Source: Dehalococcoidia bacterium (GTDB lineage: Bacteria > Chloroflexota > Dehalococcoidia > UBA2247). Taken from it: 6,847 nt of DNA. The notes beneath the pieces were generated by a model that made no database searches, was not told the DNA's origin, and saw only the letters and a list, made by a program, of their open reading frames with translations. The translations under genes and the position numbers were made by a program. The stretch covers positions 1 to 6,847 of the forward strand of contig JAGHDJ010000103.1 in assembly GCA_021159955.1 (NCBI GenBank), written 5' to 3'. Positions 1-4,623 of the stretch are shown piece by piece; the stretch's first letter is position 1, and every line of letters starts with the position of its first letter.

Positions 1-47
1 CTATAAATCTCTTCGAGTTCCCTTTCCGTATCCAGTTCTATTTTCAT
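1..47 (-). CDS. N-terminus of an unidentified gene, cut by the window edge
   Basis: A minus-strand ATG at 47 opens a frame that reads MKIELDTERELEEIY and then leaves the window, so only 15 residues are visible. The start is supported by an AAGGGGAG Shine-Dalgarno sequence 7 nt upstream (about 55-62) and by a reasonable promoter at 72-100. The fragment is charged and Glu-rich; short beginnings like this are common in small hypothetical proteins, but nothing here identifies a family. The gene lies on the same strand as the nuclease and dUTPase genes but is separated from them by 270 bp of repeats, so it is probably its own transcription unit. Confidence 0.6.
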   Translation of the reverse strand, partial: MKIELDTERELEEIY

Positions 48-71
48 TATCACATTCTCCCCTTAATTGTA

Positions 72-100
72 ACTTTACAGCACCGGGTAACATTTGTCAG
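72..100 (-). promoter_or_regulatory. putative sigma-70-type promoter for the truncated gene at 1-47
   Basis: Read on the minus strand, CTGACA (95-100, 5 of 6 to TTGACA) is followed after exactly 17 nt by TAAAGT (72-77, 4 of 6 to TATAAT). The expected transcription start near 65 leaves a short leader that contains the Shine-Dalgarno site. It is a motif match only. Confidence 0.45.
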
Positions 101-110
101 CATTTTTCCT

Positions 111-151
111 CTCCGATGATGCTTTGCTCATCGGAGTCCGATAAATCGGAC
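111..151. repeat. double hairpin at the left end of the intergenic repeat cluster
   Basis: CTCCGATGA (111-119) and TCATCGGAG (128-136) form a perfect 9-bp inverted repeat with an 8-nt loop. Immediately after, GTCCGAT (136-142) and ATCGGAC (145-151) form a 7-bp inverted repeat with a 2-nt gap. The first hairpin is nearly duplicated at 276-301 (23 of 26 bases identical). There is no T-tract next to it, so a simple intrinsic terminator is unlikely. Confidence 0.7.
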
Positions 152-180
152 CCGTTAGCCAAGGGAGGGATGAGATATAA

Positions 181-266
181 GAGATTGCCGCGCTACGCTC
201 GCAAAGACGAGAAAAGAAGACGTCATCGCGAGGAGTCCTTCTCTTGAAGGACGACGAAGCAATCTC
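181..266. repeat. palindromic intergenic repeat element (GAGATTGC...GCAATCTC)
   Basis: The element begins GAGATTGC (181-188) and ends GCAATCTC (259-266), an exact inverted repeat. The arms continue with imperfect complementarity: GCTCGCAAAGACG (197-209) faces CGTCATCGCGAG (221-232). Inside the right arm GTCCTTC (235-241), loop TCTT, GAAGGAC (246-252) makes a perfect 7-bp hairpin. The pattern CGTCATTGCGAG...GAAGCAATCTC is, from general knowledge, a widely dispersed intergenic palindrome in many bacterial genomes, including Chloroflexota and Deltaproteobacteria. That this copy belongs to such a multicopy family is inferred; copy number cannot be seen here. Confidence 0.7.
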
Positions 267-273
267 AGGTTCC

Positions 274-303
274 CTCTCCGAGGATGCTTCGTTCATCGGA
301 GAG
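274..303. repeat. right-hand hairpin, near-duplicate of 111-136
   Basis: CTCTCCGA (274-281) and TCGGAGAG (296-303) form a perfect 8-bp inverted repeat with a 14-nt loop. Bases 276-301 match 111-136 at 23 of 26 positions, so two similar hairpins flank the palindromic element at 181-266. The hairpin lies just past the stop codon of the minus-strand nuclease gene, where it could protect the 3' end of that mRNA, but it lacks a U-tract on that strand. Confidence 0.65.
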
Positions 304-317
304 TTAGAGGGAAAGCA

Positions 318-1145
318 TCAGGAGTTATCGCCATCCACCTCACCCCAGAGTGACAACTGTTTTTCTGGTGAATCGGGTGGTTTGATACCCGTAGAGGCGG
401 GACAGATGGGTTTGAAATCGCAGTTTTTACACCATGTTCCCTCCGTTGCAGGAAAGAGTTTTTCCTGCCTTATCTTGTGTGCCGTTTTAAGCAGTTCATG
501 TCTAATTTGCTCAAAGTCATTCGGGGAGAGTGCGGTTGATTTCAGGAGTGACTGTCTGAGGTAGAGGAAGGAAATCTTGCTCACTGGCGTTCCTGTGTGC
601 TGAGTTGCCGCCAGTGCGTGCATGCGAACCTGCATCCAGTCTATTTCCTCGGGTATATGTCCTGTCTTGTAGTCAATGATGTGCAGGGTGCCATTCTCCC
701 GACGGTCTATTCGGTCTGCCCTGCCGCGCAGGATAAGTCCCGGAGTTATATCTACCTGAAACGACTGCTCTGTCATCACTGGCTCTATGGTAATATCGTG
801 ATTGCTGACGAAGTTTTCAAGCTGTTCTACCGCTTTCTCAAACCAGCGCTTTTCATCTTCGGCATTGCGGAAACCGACCTGGTAGCGACGCCAGTTCTTT
901 TGCAATAACTTGATAATGGATTCGCTGTTCCTCTGCTCTACAGGAATCAAGGTGAAAAAGTCCTTGAGGGTTGCGTGAACGTGATTTGCCATTGTGAAGA
1001 AGGGCTTGGCTCTTCCATGCTGCTCACCGAGTTTGTCTATGTAGAGGAATTTATAGCGCTGGCGGCACTGGCGGAAGGTGGCTATTCTGCTGGGCGAGAG
1101 TTTTAACGGAGATGGAGTTTGTTTGTTGCTGCCGTAGCCTGACAC
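318..1145 (-). CDS. PD-(D/E)XK superfamily nuclease, RecB/Cas4-like, with Fe-S cysteines
   Basis: A 275-residue cytoplasmic protein, probably a DNA exonuclease or end-processing nuclease of the stand-alone RecB-family type. Visible motifs in order: SPSRIATFRQC near the N-terminus with C27; an H57 at the place of the usual GxxxH motif (ANHVHATL); GRADRID with D144; IIDYKTG with D158 and K160, the metal-binding D-x-K core; Q172 of the QxxxHA helix; and CKNCDFKPIC with C239, C242 and C248. C27 plus the three C-terminal cysteines is the 4Fe-4S staple known from AddB and Cas4. The start is a GTG only 3 nt after the dUTPase stop, without a convincing Shine-Dalgarno site, which suggests translational coupling. 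The preceding TAG is in the same reading frame. No cas genes are nearby, so Cas4 in the CRISPR sense is not supported. The true substrate is unknown. Confidence 0.88.
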   Translation of the reverse strand: MSGYGSNKQTPSPLKLSPSRIATFRQCRQRYKFLYIDKLGEQHGRAKPFFTMANHVHATLKDFFTLIPVEQRNSESIIKLLQKNWRRYQVGFRNAEDEKRWFEKAVEQLENFVSNHDITIEPVMTEQSFQVDITPGLILRGRADRIDRRENGTLHIIDYKTGHIPEEIDWMQVRMHALAATQHTGTPVSKISFLYLRQSLLKSTALSPNDFEQIRHELLKTAHKIRQEKLFPATEGTWCKNCDFKPICPASTGIKPPDSPEKQLSLWGEVDGDNS

Positions 1146-1148
1146 GGC

Positions 1149-1676
1149 CTAGGTGTTCTCTCTCTGGAATATGCCGTCGTATGCCGTTGTTTCTCCTGTC
1201 AGGCGGAAGAAGACCATTTGTAGCACTCTGGCATTCTTCTTAAGGCGGTATCCGTAGTGATTATGGATTACCAGCAGTGCCTGAGAGCGTCCTTCGTATC
1301 CTGCATCCCAGACGGCGTTCTCAATGCTGACGCCGCACCTGAGTAGACTGGACCTGGGCTTTGCCAGAGCCATAATGTCTCTTGGCAGGTGGACGATTTC
1401 GTTGAAGGTTATCAGGTAGAACCCTGTAATGAGTTCAAGGTAGCCCAGTCCGTCGAAGGCGAGGGGGGCAGTCTGGGAGATAATCCTCTCGGATTTATCC
1501 GTGCCCATTCTTCCTTGAGATGACATCATAGCTACAGTTTTTACGGTGAGGTCAATCCCGTTTTGCTGTAGCTGTTGTTCTTCGTCTATCAGCTCCTCTA
1601 TGAGGGGAGGTGAAATTTTCAGCATTTCCTGGATGTCATATCTGGTTAGAACGGCTCCGCCTTGAGTGGGCTCCAT
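1149..1676 (-). CDS. dUTP diphosphatase of the archaeal/dCTP deaminase-like family
   Basis: A 175-residue enzyme expected to hydrolyse dUTP to dUMP and pyrophosphate, keeping uracil out of DNA and supplying dTMP synthesis. Family signatures: QNGIDLTV (38-45), LPRDIMALAKPRSSLLR (97-113) with the SS..R nucleotide-binding residues, AVWDAGYEGRS (121-131) with the acidic D124, KKNARVLQMVFF (146-157), and a C-terminal AYDGIFQREN (165-174) that should close over the substrate. The alignment by eye puts a valine (V136) where dCTP deaminase has its catalytic glutamate in LEF, which favours dUTPase over deaminase or the bifunctional enzyme. ATG 1676 is preceded by AGGGAGG with a 5-nt gap. It is first in an apparent operon with the nuclease, which suggests a DNA-maintenance role for the pair. 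The product could be annotated either as dUTPase or as dCTP deaminase-like; the former is more likely. Confidence 0.85.
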   Translation of the reverse strand: MEPTQGGAVLTRYDIQEMLKISPPLIEELIDEEQQLQQNGIDLTVKTVAMMSSQGRMGTDKSERIISQTAPLAFDGLGYLELITGFYLITFNEIVHLPRDIMALAKPRSSLLRCGVSIENAVWDAGYEGRSQALLVIHNHYGYRLKKNARVLQMVFFRLTGETTAYDGIFQRENT

Positions 1677-1697
1677 AAAATCCTCCCTTTGACTTTG

Positions 1698-1726
1698 ATT
1701 TTACCACCTTTCAGGGGTGGTAACAA
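1698..1726 (-). promoter_or_regulatory. putative promoter of the dUTPase-nuclease operon
   Basis: On the minus strand TTGTTA (1721-1726, 4 of 6 to TTGACA) is followed after 17 nt by TAAAAT (1698-1703, 5 of 6 to TATAAT). The start of transcription would fall near 1691, leaving a leader of roughly 15 nt with the AGGGAGG Shine-Dalgarno site. Confidence 0.5.
1701..1723. promoter_or_regulatory. palindrome lying across the dUTPase promoter, candidate operator
   Basis: TTACCACC (1701-1708) and GGTGGTAA (1716-1723) form a perfect 8-bp inverted repeat with a 7-nt centre. It overlaps part of the putative -10 box, fills the spacer and reaches into the -35 box, the usual position for a repressor site. 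The regulator is not identifiable from the sequence, and the dyad could instead be a simple hairpin. Confidence 0.5.
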
Positions 1727-1753
1727 AGCCGTTTTTTGTAATGCATAAATCCC

Positions 1754-1782
1754 TTGACTAACTGACTGAGTTGGGATAGAAT
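1754..1782 (+). promoter_or_regulatory. putative promoter of the FmdB-type gene
   Basis: TTGACT (1754-1759, 5 of 6) and TAGAAT (1777-1782, 5 of 6) are separated by exactly 17 nt. Transcription would start near 1789, giving a leader of about 84 nt before the TTG start at 1873. The leader contains a weak dyad (GTAAG at 1805-1809, CTTAC at 1819-1823) but no recognisable riboswitch. Confidence 0.55.
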
Positions 1783-1872
1783 AAACCTTTAGCAGTCCGA
1801 TGAGGTAAGTGCTAATTGCTTACTGTATGGGCTGAATTGAATATGATGAGTTCCTGAAAGGAGGATTTTGCC

Positions 1873-2166
1873 TTGCCAACATATGAATATGAATGTCCCA
1901 GGTGTTCACTTCGTTTTGAATTGAGACAGGGATTTAACGCTGATACATTTGCATCCTGCCCCCAGTGTGGTGATGAGGTGAGCAGGGTCTTTTCTGTAGT
2001 GCCCGTGTTTTACAAAGGTTCCGGTTTTTATTGTACTGATAGCGGCCGCAATGGCAGCAATCCCACAATGCGCCCCAGTAGTGGGGATAATGGGAACAAG
2101 ACTACAGCTAAAGAGACGGTCAGCACCTGCGCTTCCAAAGCCACAGAAGGTGCGGACAAGAGGTAA
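1873..2166 (+). CDS. FmdB-family zinc-ribbon protein, TTG start
   Basis: A 97-residue small protein with the classic FmdB/putative regulatory N-terminus MPTYEYECPRC. C8, C11, C29 and C32 form two CxxC knuckles that should bind one zinc ion, and VVPVFYKGSGFYCTD (42-56) is the conserved segment that normally ends the domain. From about residue 57 the chain is polar, rich in Ser, Thr, Lys and Asn and probably disordered, as in many family members. The start is a TTG, chosen because it gives the canonical N-terminus and lies 8 nt after a strong AAAGGAGG (1857-1864). FmdB was named as a putative regulator of formamidase genes, but the real function of the family is not established. It is transcribed divergently from the dUTPase. 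Confidence 0.88.
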   Translation: MPTYEYECPRCSLRFELRQGFNADTFASCPQCGDEVSRVFSVVPVFYKGSGFYCTDSGRNGSNPTMRPSSGDNGNKTTAKETVSTCASKATEGADKR

Positions 2167-2271
2167 ATTCTCGCCCTTGACCAACCGGACGATTCTCCCC
2201 GCTGCCTCTTCAATAGAGGATAACGGCAAGCTGATCTCTCCGGTCTCTATCCGAATTCGGATGCTGCTCAT
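1906..2271 (-). CDS. doubtful hypothetical ORF antisense to the FmdB gene
   Basis: A minus-strand ATG at 2271 begins MSSIRIRIETGEISLPLSS and follows a strong AGGAGGGG Shine-Dalgarno site with about 7 nt spacing. The frame stays open for 121 residues, but everything beyond about residue 35 runs antisense through the FmdB gene, which is the convincing gene on that stretch. The first 35 residues look like ordinary protein; the rest has the cysteine- and isoleucine-rich composition of a shadow frame. It may be a small real gene, the 5' remnant of a decayed gene, or chance. No family is recognised. Confidence 0.2.
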   Translation of the reverse strand: MSSIRIRIETGEISLPLSSIEEAAGRIVRLVKGENLPLVRTFCGFGSAGADRLFSCSLVPIIPTTGAHCGIAAIAAAISTIKTGTFVKHGHYRKDPAHLITTLGAGCKCISVKSLSQFKTK

Positions 2272-2384
2272 ATTCTCTCCCCTCCTATAACAGAGCTCCC
2301 ATTCCACCGCACGAAATTGTTGAGTTTCCTGATGAGTTCCTTTGCCAGAATAACCCATTTCCTGGTTGTGGGGGCTTGTCGCAT
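2268..2384 (-). CDS. doubtful 38-residue ORF coupled to the one at 2271
   Basis: This short minus-strand frame reads MRQAPTTRKWVILAKELIRK and ends with a TGA that overlaps the ATG at 2271 in the ATGA arrangement typical of translationally coupled genes. The frame is open back to a TAG at 2439-2441 but has no good start upstream of 2384, so it may be the tail of a longer gene that has lost its beginning. It sits in the 306-bp gap between the FmdB and MscS genes. No homology is recognised, and chance is the main alternative. Confidence 0.2.
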   Translation of the reverse strand: MRQAPTTRKWVILAKELIRKLNNFVRWNGSSVIGGERI

Positions 2385-2472
2385 CTTGGCATAGTCCTTA
2401 GATGTTGGAGAATAATTTTTGAACGTGCTAACATTAAACTAGGGCGATAACTTCTAGAGAGAGGTAATTACT

Positions 2473-3312
2473 ATGTATGATTGGTTTATGGTGAGTGGCA
2501 TCCGCATTCTGACCGTTGTTGCTGTCTCAGCTGTCGTATATGTTGTTTTGCGCCGTTCTATGAAGCGTCTTGTTAAGGGGGCTGTGTCGCGGCGAATGGC
2601 GGGTGAATTTGAAGAAGAAATCACAAAGAGAATTGACACTTTATCCTCACTGTTGATTGCTATTTGCGGGGTGGTTATCACCTTTGGGGCTATCTTGACC
2701 GTGCTTCCTGAAGTTGGTGTGAACATCACCGCCATGTTGACAGGACTTGGTGTTGGTGGCCTTGCTGTTGCTTTTGGCGCACAGGATTTGATTAAAGATG
2801 TAGTTAGCGGACTTTTCATTCTGCTGGAGGATCAGTATAGGGTTGGCGATGTGGTCAGCATCGCTGGCGTTAGCGGACTGGTGCAGGAGATGGGGCTGCG
2901 GCGGACTGTCATCAGAGATTTAGACGGGATAGTTCACTCTGTTCCCAACGGAAAGGTTGGCGTATCGGGTAATTTTACCAAGGGGTTTTCTCGAGTGAAC
3001 CTGAATGTTTCGGTAGGCTATGGGGAAAACTTGGGCCGTGTCATTGAGGTTGTCAACAGGTTATGCAGAGAGATGGCTGAAGAACCGCAGTGGAAAGGGG
3101 ATCTTATCTCTACCCCCAAAGTGCTCAGGGTGGATAATCTAGGGGATTCTGGTATTGAGATTAAGATACTGGGAGAGACCAGACCACTGCGTCAGTGGGA
3201 TGTGATGGGGGAATTGCGCCTCCGAATTAAGAACACCTTCGATGAGGAAGGAATCGAGATTCCCTGGCCCCACACGAAGGTTTACTTTGGCAATACTCCT
3301 CCGAGTGCATAG
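2473..3312 (+). CDS. MscS-family small-conductance mechanosensitive channel
   Basis: A 279-residue inner-membrane protein, close to the 286 residues of E. coli MscS, expected to form a heptameric channel that opens under membrane tension and releases solutes on osmotic downshock. Hydrophobic segments lie at about 8-26, 57-78 and 82-117. The third is the pore helix, with the Gly/Ala-rich GLGVGGLAVAFGAQD followed by LIKDVVSGLFILLEDQYRVGD, the family hallmark. The beta domain follows, including VQEMGLRRTVIRDLDG and VPNGKV (158-163), and the C-terminal alpha-beta domain ends with the characteristic FDEEGIEIPWPHTKVYF (256-272). ATG 2473 has GAGAGG (2459-2464) 8 nt upstream. It appears monocistronic: about 300 bp without a convincing gene lies before it and 161 bp with a new promoter lies after it. 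No substrate-specific extra domain is present. Confidence 0.95.
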   Translation: MYDWFMVSGIRILTVVAVSAVVYVVLRRSMKRLVKGAVSRRMAGEFEEEITKRIDTLSSLLIAICGVVITFGAILTVLPEVGVNITAMLTGLGVGGLAVAFGAQDLIKDVVSGLFILLEDQYRVGDVVSIAGVSGLVQEMGLRRTVIRDLDGIVHSVPNGKVGVSGNFTKGFSRVNLNVSVGYGENLGRVIEVVNRLCREMAEEPQWKGDLISTPKVLRVDNLGDSGIEIKILGETRPLRQWDVMGELRLRIKNTFDEEGIEIPWPHTKVYFGNTPPSA

Positions 3313-3370
3313 GGAACCTGTCTTATGCAAGGGGTTGCCACTTTATCTGAGTATGGTCTAATATGTCGGT

Positions 3371-3386
3371 CAGAGACATCTCTCTG
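3371..3386. repeat. short hairpin between the channel and nrpR genes
   Basis: CAGAGA (3371-3376), loop CATC, TCTCTG (3381-3386) is a perfect 6-bp stem just before the nrpR promoter. There is no T-tract, so it may be a weak transcript-end structure or chance. Confidence 0.3.
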
Positions 3387-3392
3387 GAGAAA

Positions 3393-3421
3393 TTGACAGG
3401 CTTTTGGAGATAGCTTACTAT
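3393..3421 (+). promoter_or_regulatory. putative promoter of the nrpR-type gene
   Basis: A perfect TTGACA (3393-3398) is followed after exactly 17 nt by TACTAT (3416-3421, 4 of 6 to TATAAT). Transcription would start near 3428, about 46 nt before the ATG. Confidence 0.6.
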
Positions 3422-3436
3422 GGGAAAACGCTTGCC
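3422..3436. promoter_or_regulatory. candidate NrpR-like operator at the nrpR transcription start
   Basis: GGGAAAACGCTTGCC lies directly after the -10 box and covers the predicted start site. The archaeal NrpR operator is known as GGAA-N6-TTCC; this site is GGAA-N6-TGCC, one mismatch away, and is an imperfect dyad (5 of 7 pairs). A role in autorepression is inference. Confidence 0.35.
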
Positions 3437-3473
3437 TATCACCTACTAAAAGAAATCAATTGAGGTTATTGTA

Positions 3474-4469
3474 ATGGGTTTTGAGACGCAGGACGTTGAG
3501 GTAAAGCTGCTCTCCATCATGAGGATTTTAAACGGCTCGCTACGGCCACTGGGCGCCAGGATTGTTTCCCGTCGCCTGGAAGAACACGGAATCAAACTAA
3601 CCGAGCGGACGGTGCGTTATCATCTGAAGCGAATGGACGAGCGAGGGTTGACTCGACTTGTAGGACAAAGAGGCGGGCGAGTGCTTACCATGGAAGGTAT
3701 TGAGGAAGTAAAACGTGCTCTGGTTAGAGATAAGGTAGGATTCGTTGTTTCTAAGATTGAGATACTTTCCTTTCGCACCAACTTTGACTTACAGAACCAT
3801 ACTGGTTCTGTTCCTGTCAATGTCTCTTTTTTCCGAAAGGAAGAATTTAGCAAGGCACTCCATGTAATGAGTCCTGCTTTTACCAGGGGGTTTTGCGTTA
3901 GTAACATGGTGGCAGTAGCCAAGGAAAATGAGAGCTTAGGAGGGATAACTATTCCTCAAGGGAAGGTAGGATTAGCTACGGTCTGTAGTGTTGTGGTTAA
4001 TGGCGTTTTGCTTAAGGCAGGAATCCCAATTGAATCCAAGTTTGGTGGCATTCTTCAGGTTCGCACACGTCAGCCCTTACGCTTCGTAGAGCTGATTCAC
4101 TACGCGGGTTCGTCCCTGGACCCTTCAGAGATATTCATCAAGGCTGAAATGACCTCGGTCAAGAGGGCAATTACTAGCGGTAATGGAGAGATACTGGCTA
4201 ACTTCCGTGAGATACCTGCTTTCTGTCGTCCCCTGACAGAAGAAGTGATAACAAAACTAAAAGAAGCAGGGATAAGAGGGGTGCTTGTGATGGGGGATGT
4301 TAGTGAGCCAGTGTGTGAAGTCTCTGTGGGGCTTAATCAAATTGGAATAGTACTCCTCGGTGGTTTGAATCCGATAGCGGTTGCCAATGAGGGGGGGATT
4401 AATACCGAAAATCACGCCATGAGTACAGTTTTAGATTACCAGGATTTAGTCAAGTTTGAGGAATTGTGA
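3474..4469 (+). CDS. nrpR: NrpR-type transcriptional repressor, single sensor domain
   Basis: A 331-residue DNA-binding protein. Residues about 8-85 form a winged helix (IMRILNGSLRPLGARIVSRR, then ERTVRYHLKRMDERGL with the recognition helix, then the wing QRGGRVLT). Residues about 93-331 are one DUF128/NRD sensor domain with repeated Gly-rich turns, for example GLATVCSVVVNGVLLKAGIP (166-185). In methanogens NrpR represses nitrogen-assimilation genes and is released by 2-oxoglutarate; the Methanococcus protein has two such sensor domains, while single-domain forms also exist. The ATG has GAGG 8 nt upstream and a good promoter. The next gene is a glutamate synthase-family enzyme, which fits nitrogen control. 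The symbol reflects family membership; ligand and targets in this organism are inferred. Confidence 0.85.
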   Translation: MGFETQDVEVKLLSIMRILNGSLRPLGARIVSRRLEEHGIKLTERTVRYHLKRMDERGLTRLVGQRGGRVLTMEGIEEVKRALVRDKVGFVVSKIEILSFRTNFDLQNHTGSVPVNVSFFRKEEFSKALHVMSPAFTRGFCVSNMVAVAKENESLGGITIPQGKVGLATVCSVVVNGVLLKAGIPIESKFGGILQVRTRQPLRFVELIHYAGSSLDPSEIFIKAEMTSVKRAITSGNGEILANFREIPAFCRPLTEEVITKLKEAGIRGVLVMGDVSEPVCEVSVGLNQIGIVLLGGLNPIAVANEGGINTENHAMSTVLDYQDLVKFEEL

Positions 4470-4519
4470 TACGGAATAGGCGAGACTCATACCTTGTCTG
4501 GATGTGAAAGAAGGAAGGA

Positions 4520-4549
4520 CTGTCAAGGGGGTGGTAGTAAGAATATAAA
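4520..4549 (+). promoter_or_regulatory. putative promoter of the glutamate synthase-family gene
   Basis: CTGTCA (4520-4525, 4 of 6) and TATAAA (4544-4549, 5 of 6) are 18 nt apart, with a predicted start near 4556. The gene could also be read from the nrpR promoter, as no terminator separates the two. Confidence 0.4.
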
Positions 4550-4566
4550 AAAGCAGGCGAGAAATT

Positions 4567-4583
4567 ATTCCTGAGTGAGGAAT
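4567..4583. promoter_or_regulatory. palindrome upstream of the glutamate synthase-family gene, candidate operator
   Basis: ATTCCT (4567-4572) and AGGAAT (4578-4583) are a perfect 6-bp inverted repeat around GAGTG. It lies about 10 nt past the predicted transcription start and 41 nt before the ATG. The half-sites are TTCC and GGAA, the same elements as the archaeal NrpR box but in the opposite order, so binding by NrpR is a guess. Confidence 0.35.
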
Positions 4584-4623
4584 CAGTGAAATAAAATCAA
4601 GGAAGAGAGTGAAACATTAGACG

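Noticed and set aside
181..266. CRISPR repeats or an integron attachment site
   Set aside because: There is a single palindrome without regular repeat-spacer spacing and no integrase in the window.
75..296. 73-residue minus-strand ORF in the left intergenic region
   Set aside because: It is made of the translated inverted repeats, has no family features and no ribosome site that stands out.
597..908. 103-residue plus-strand ORF inside the nuclease gene
   Set aside because: It is antisense to the conserved DxK and GRADRID motifs of the nuclease, which is the real gene.
318..1145. Cas4 of a CRISPR system
   Set aside because: The cysteines and DxK core resemble Cas4, but no other cas gene or repeat array is present; these features are shared with RecB-like nucleases in general.
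2051..2290. 79-residue plus-strand ORF overlapping the FmdB gene end
   Set aside because: It begins inside the FmdB frame with no suitable ribosome site and has no recognisable domain.
2405..2434. Possible promoter for the MscS gene (TTGGAG-N18-TAACAT)
   Set aside because: Only 3 of 6 and 4 of 6 consensus matches; too weak to list as a feature.
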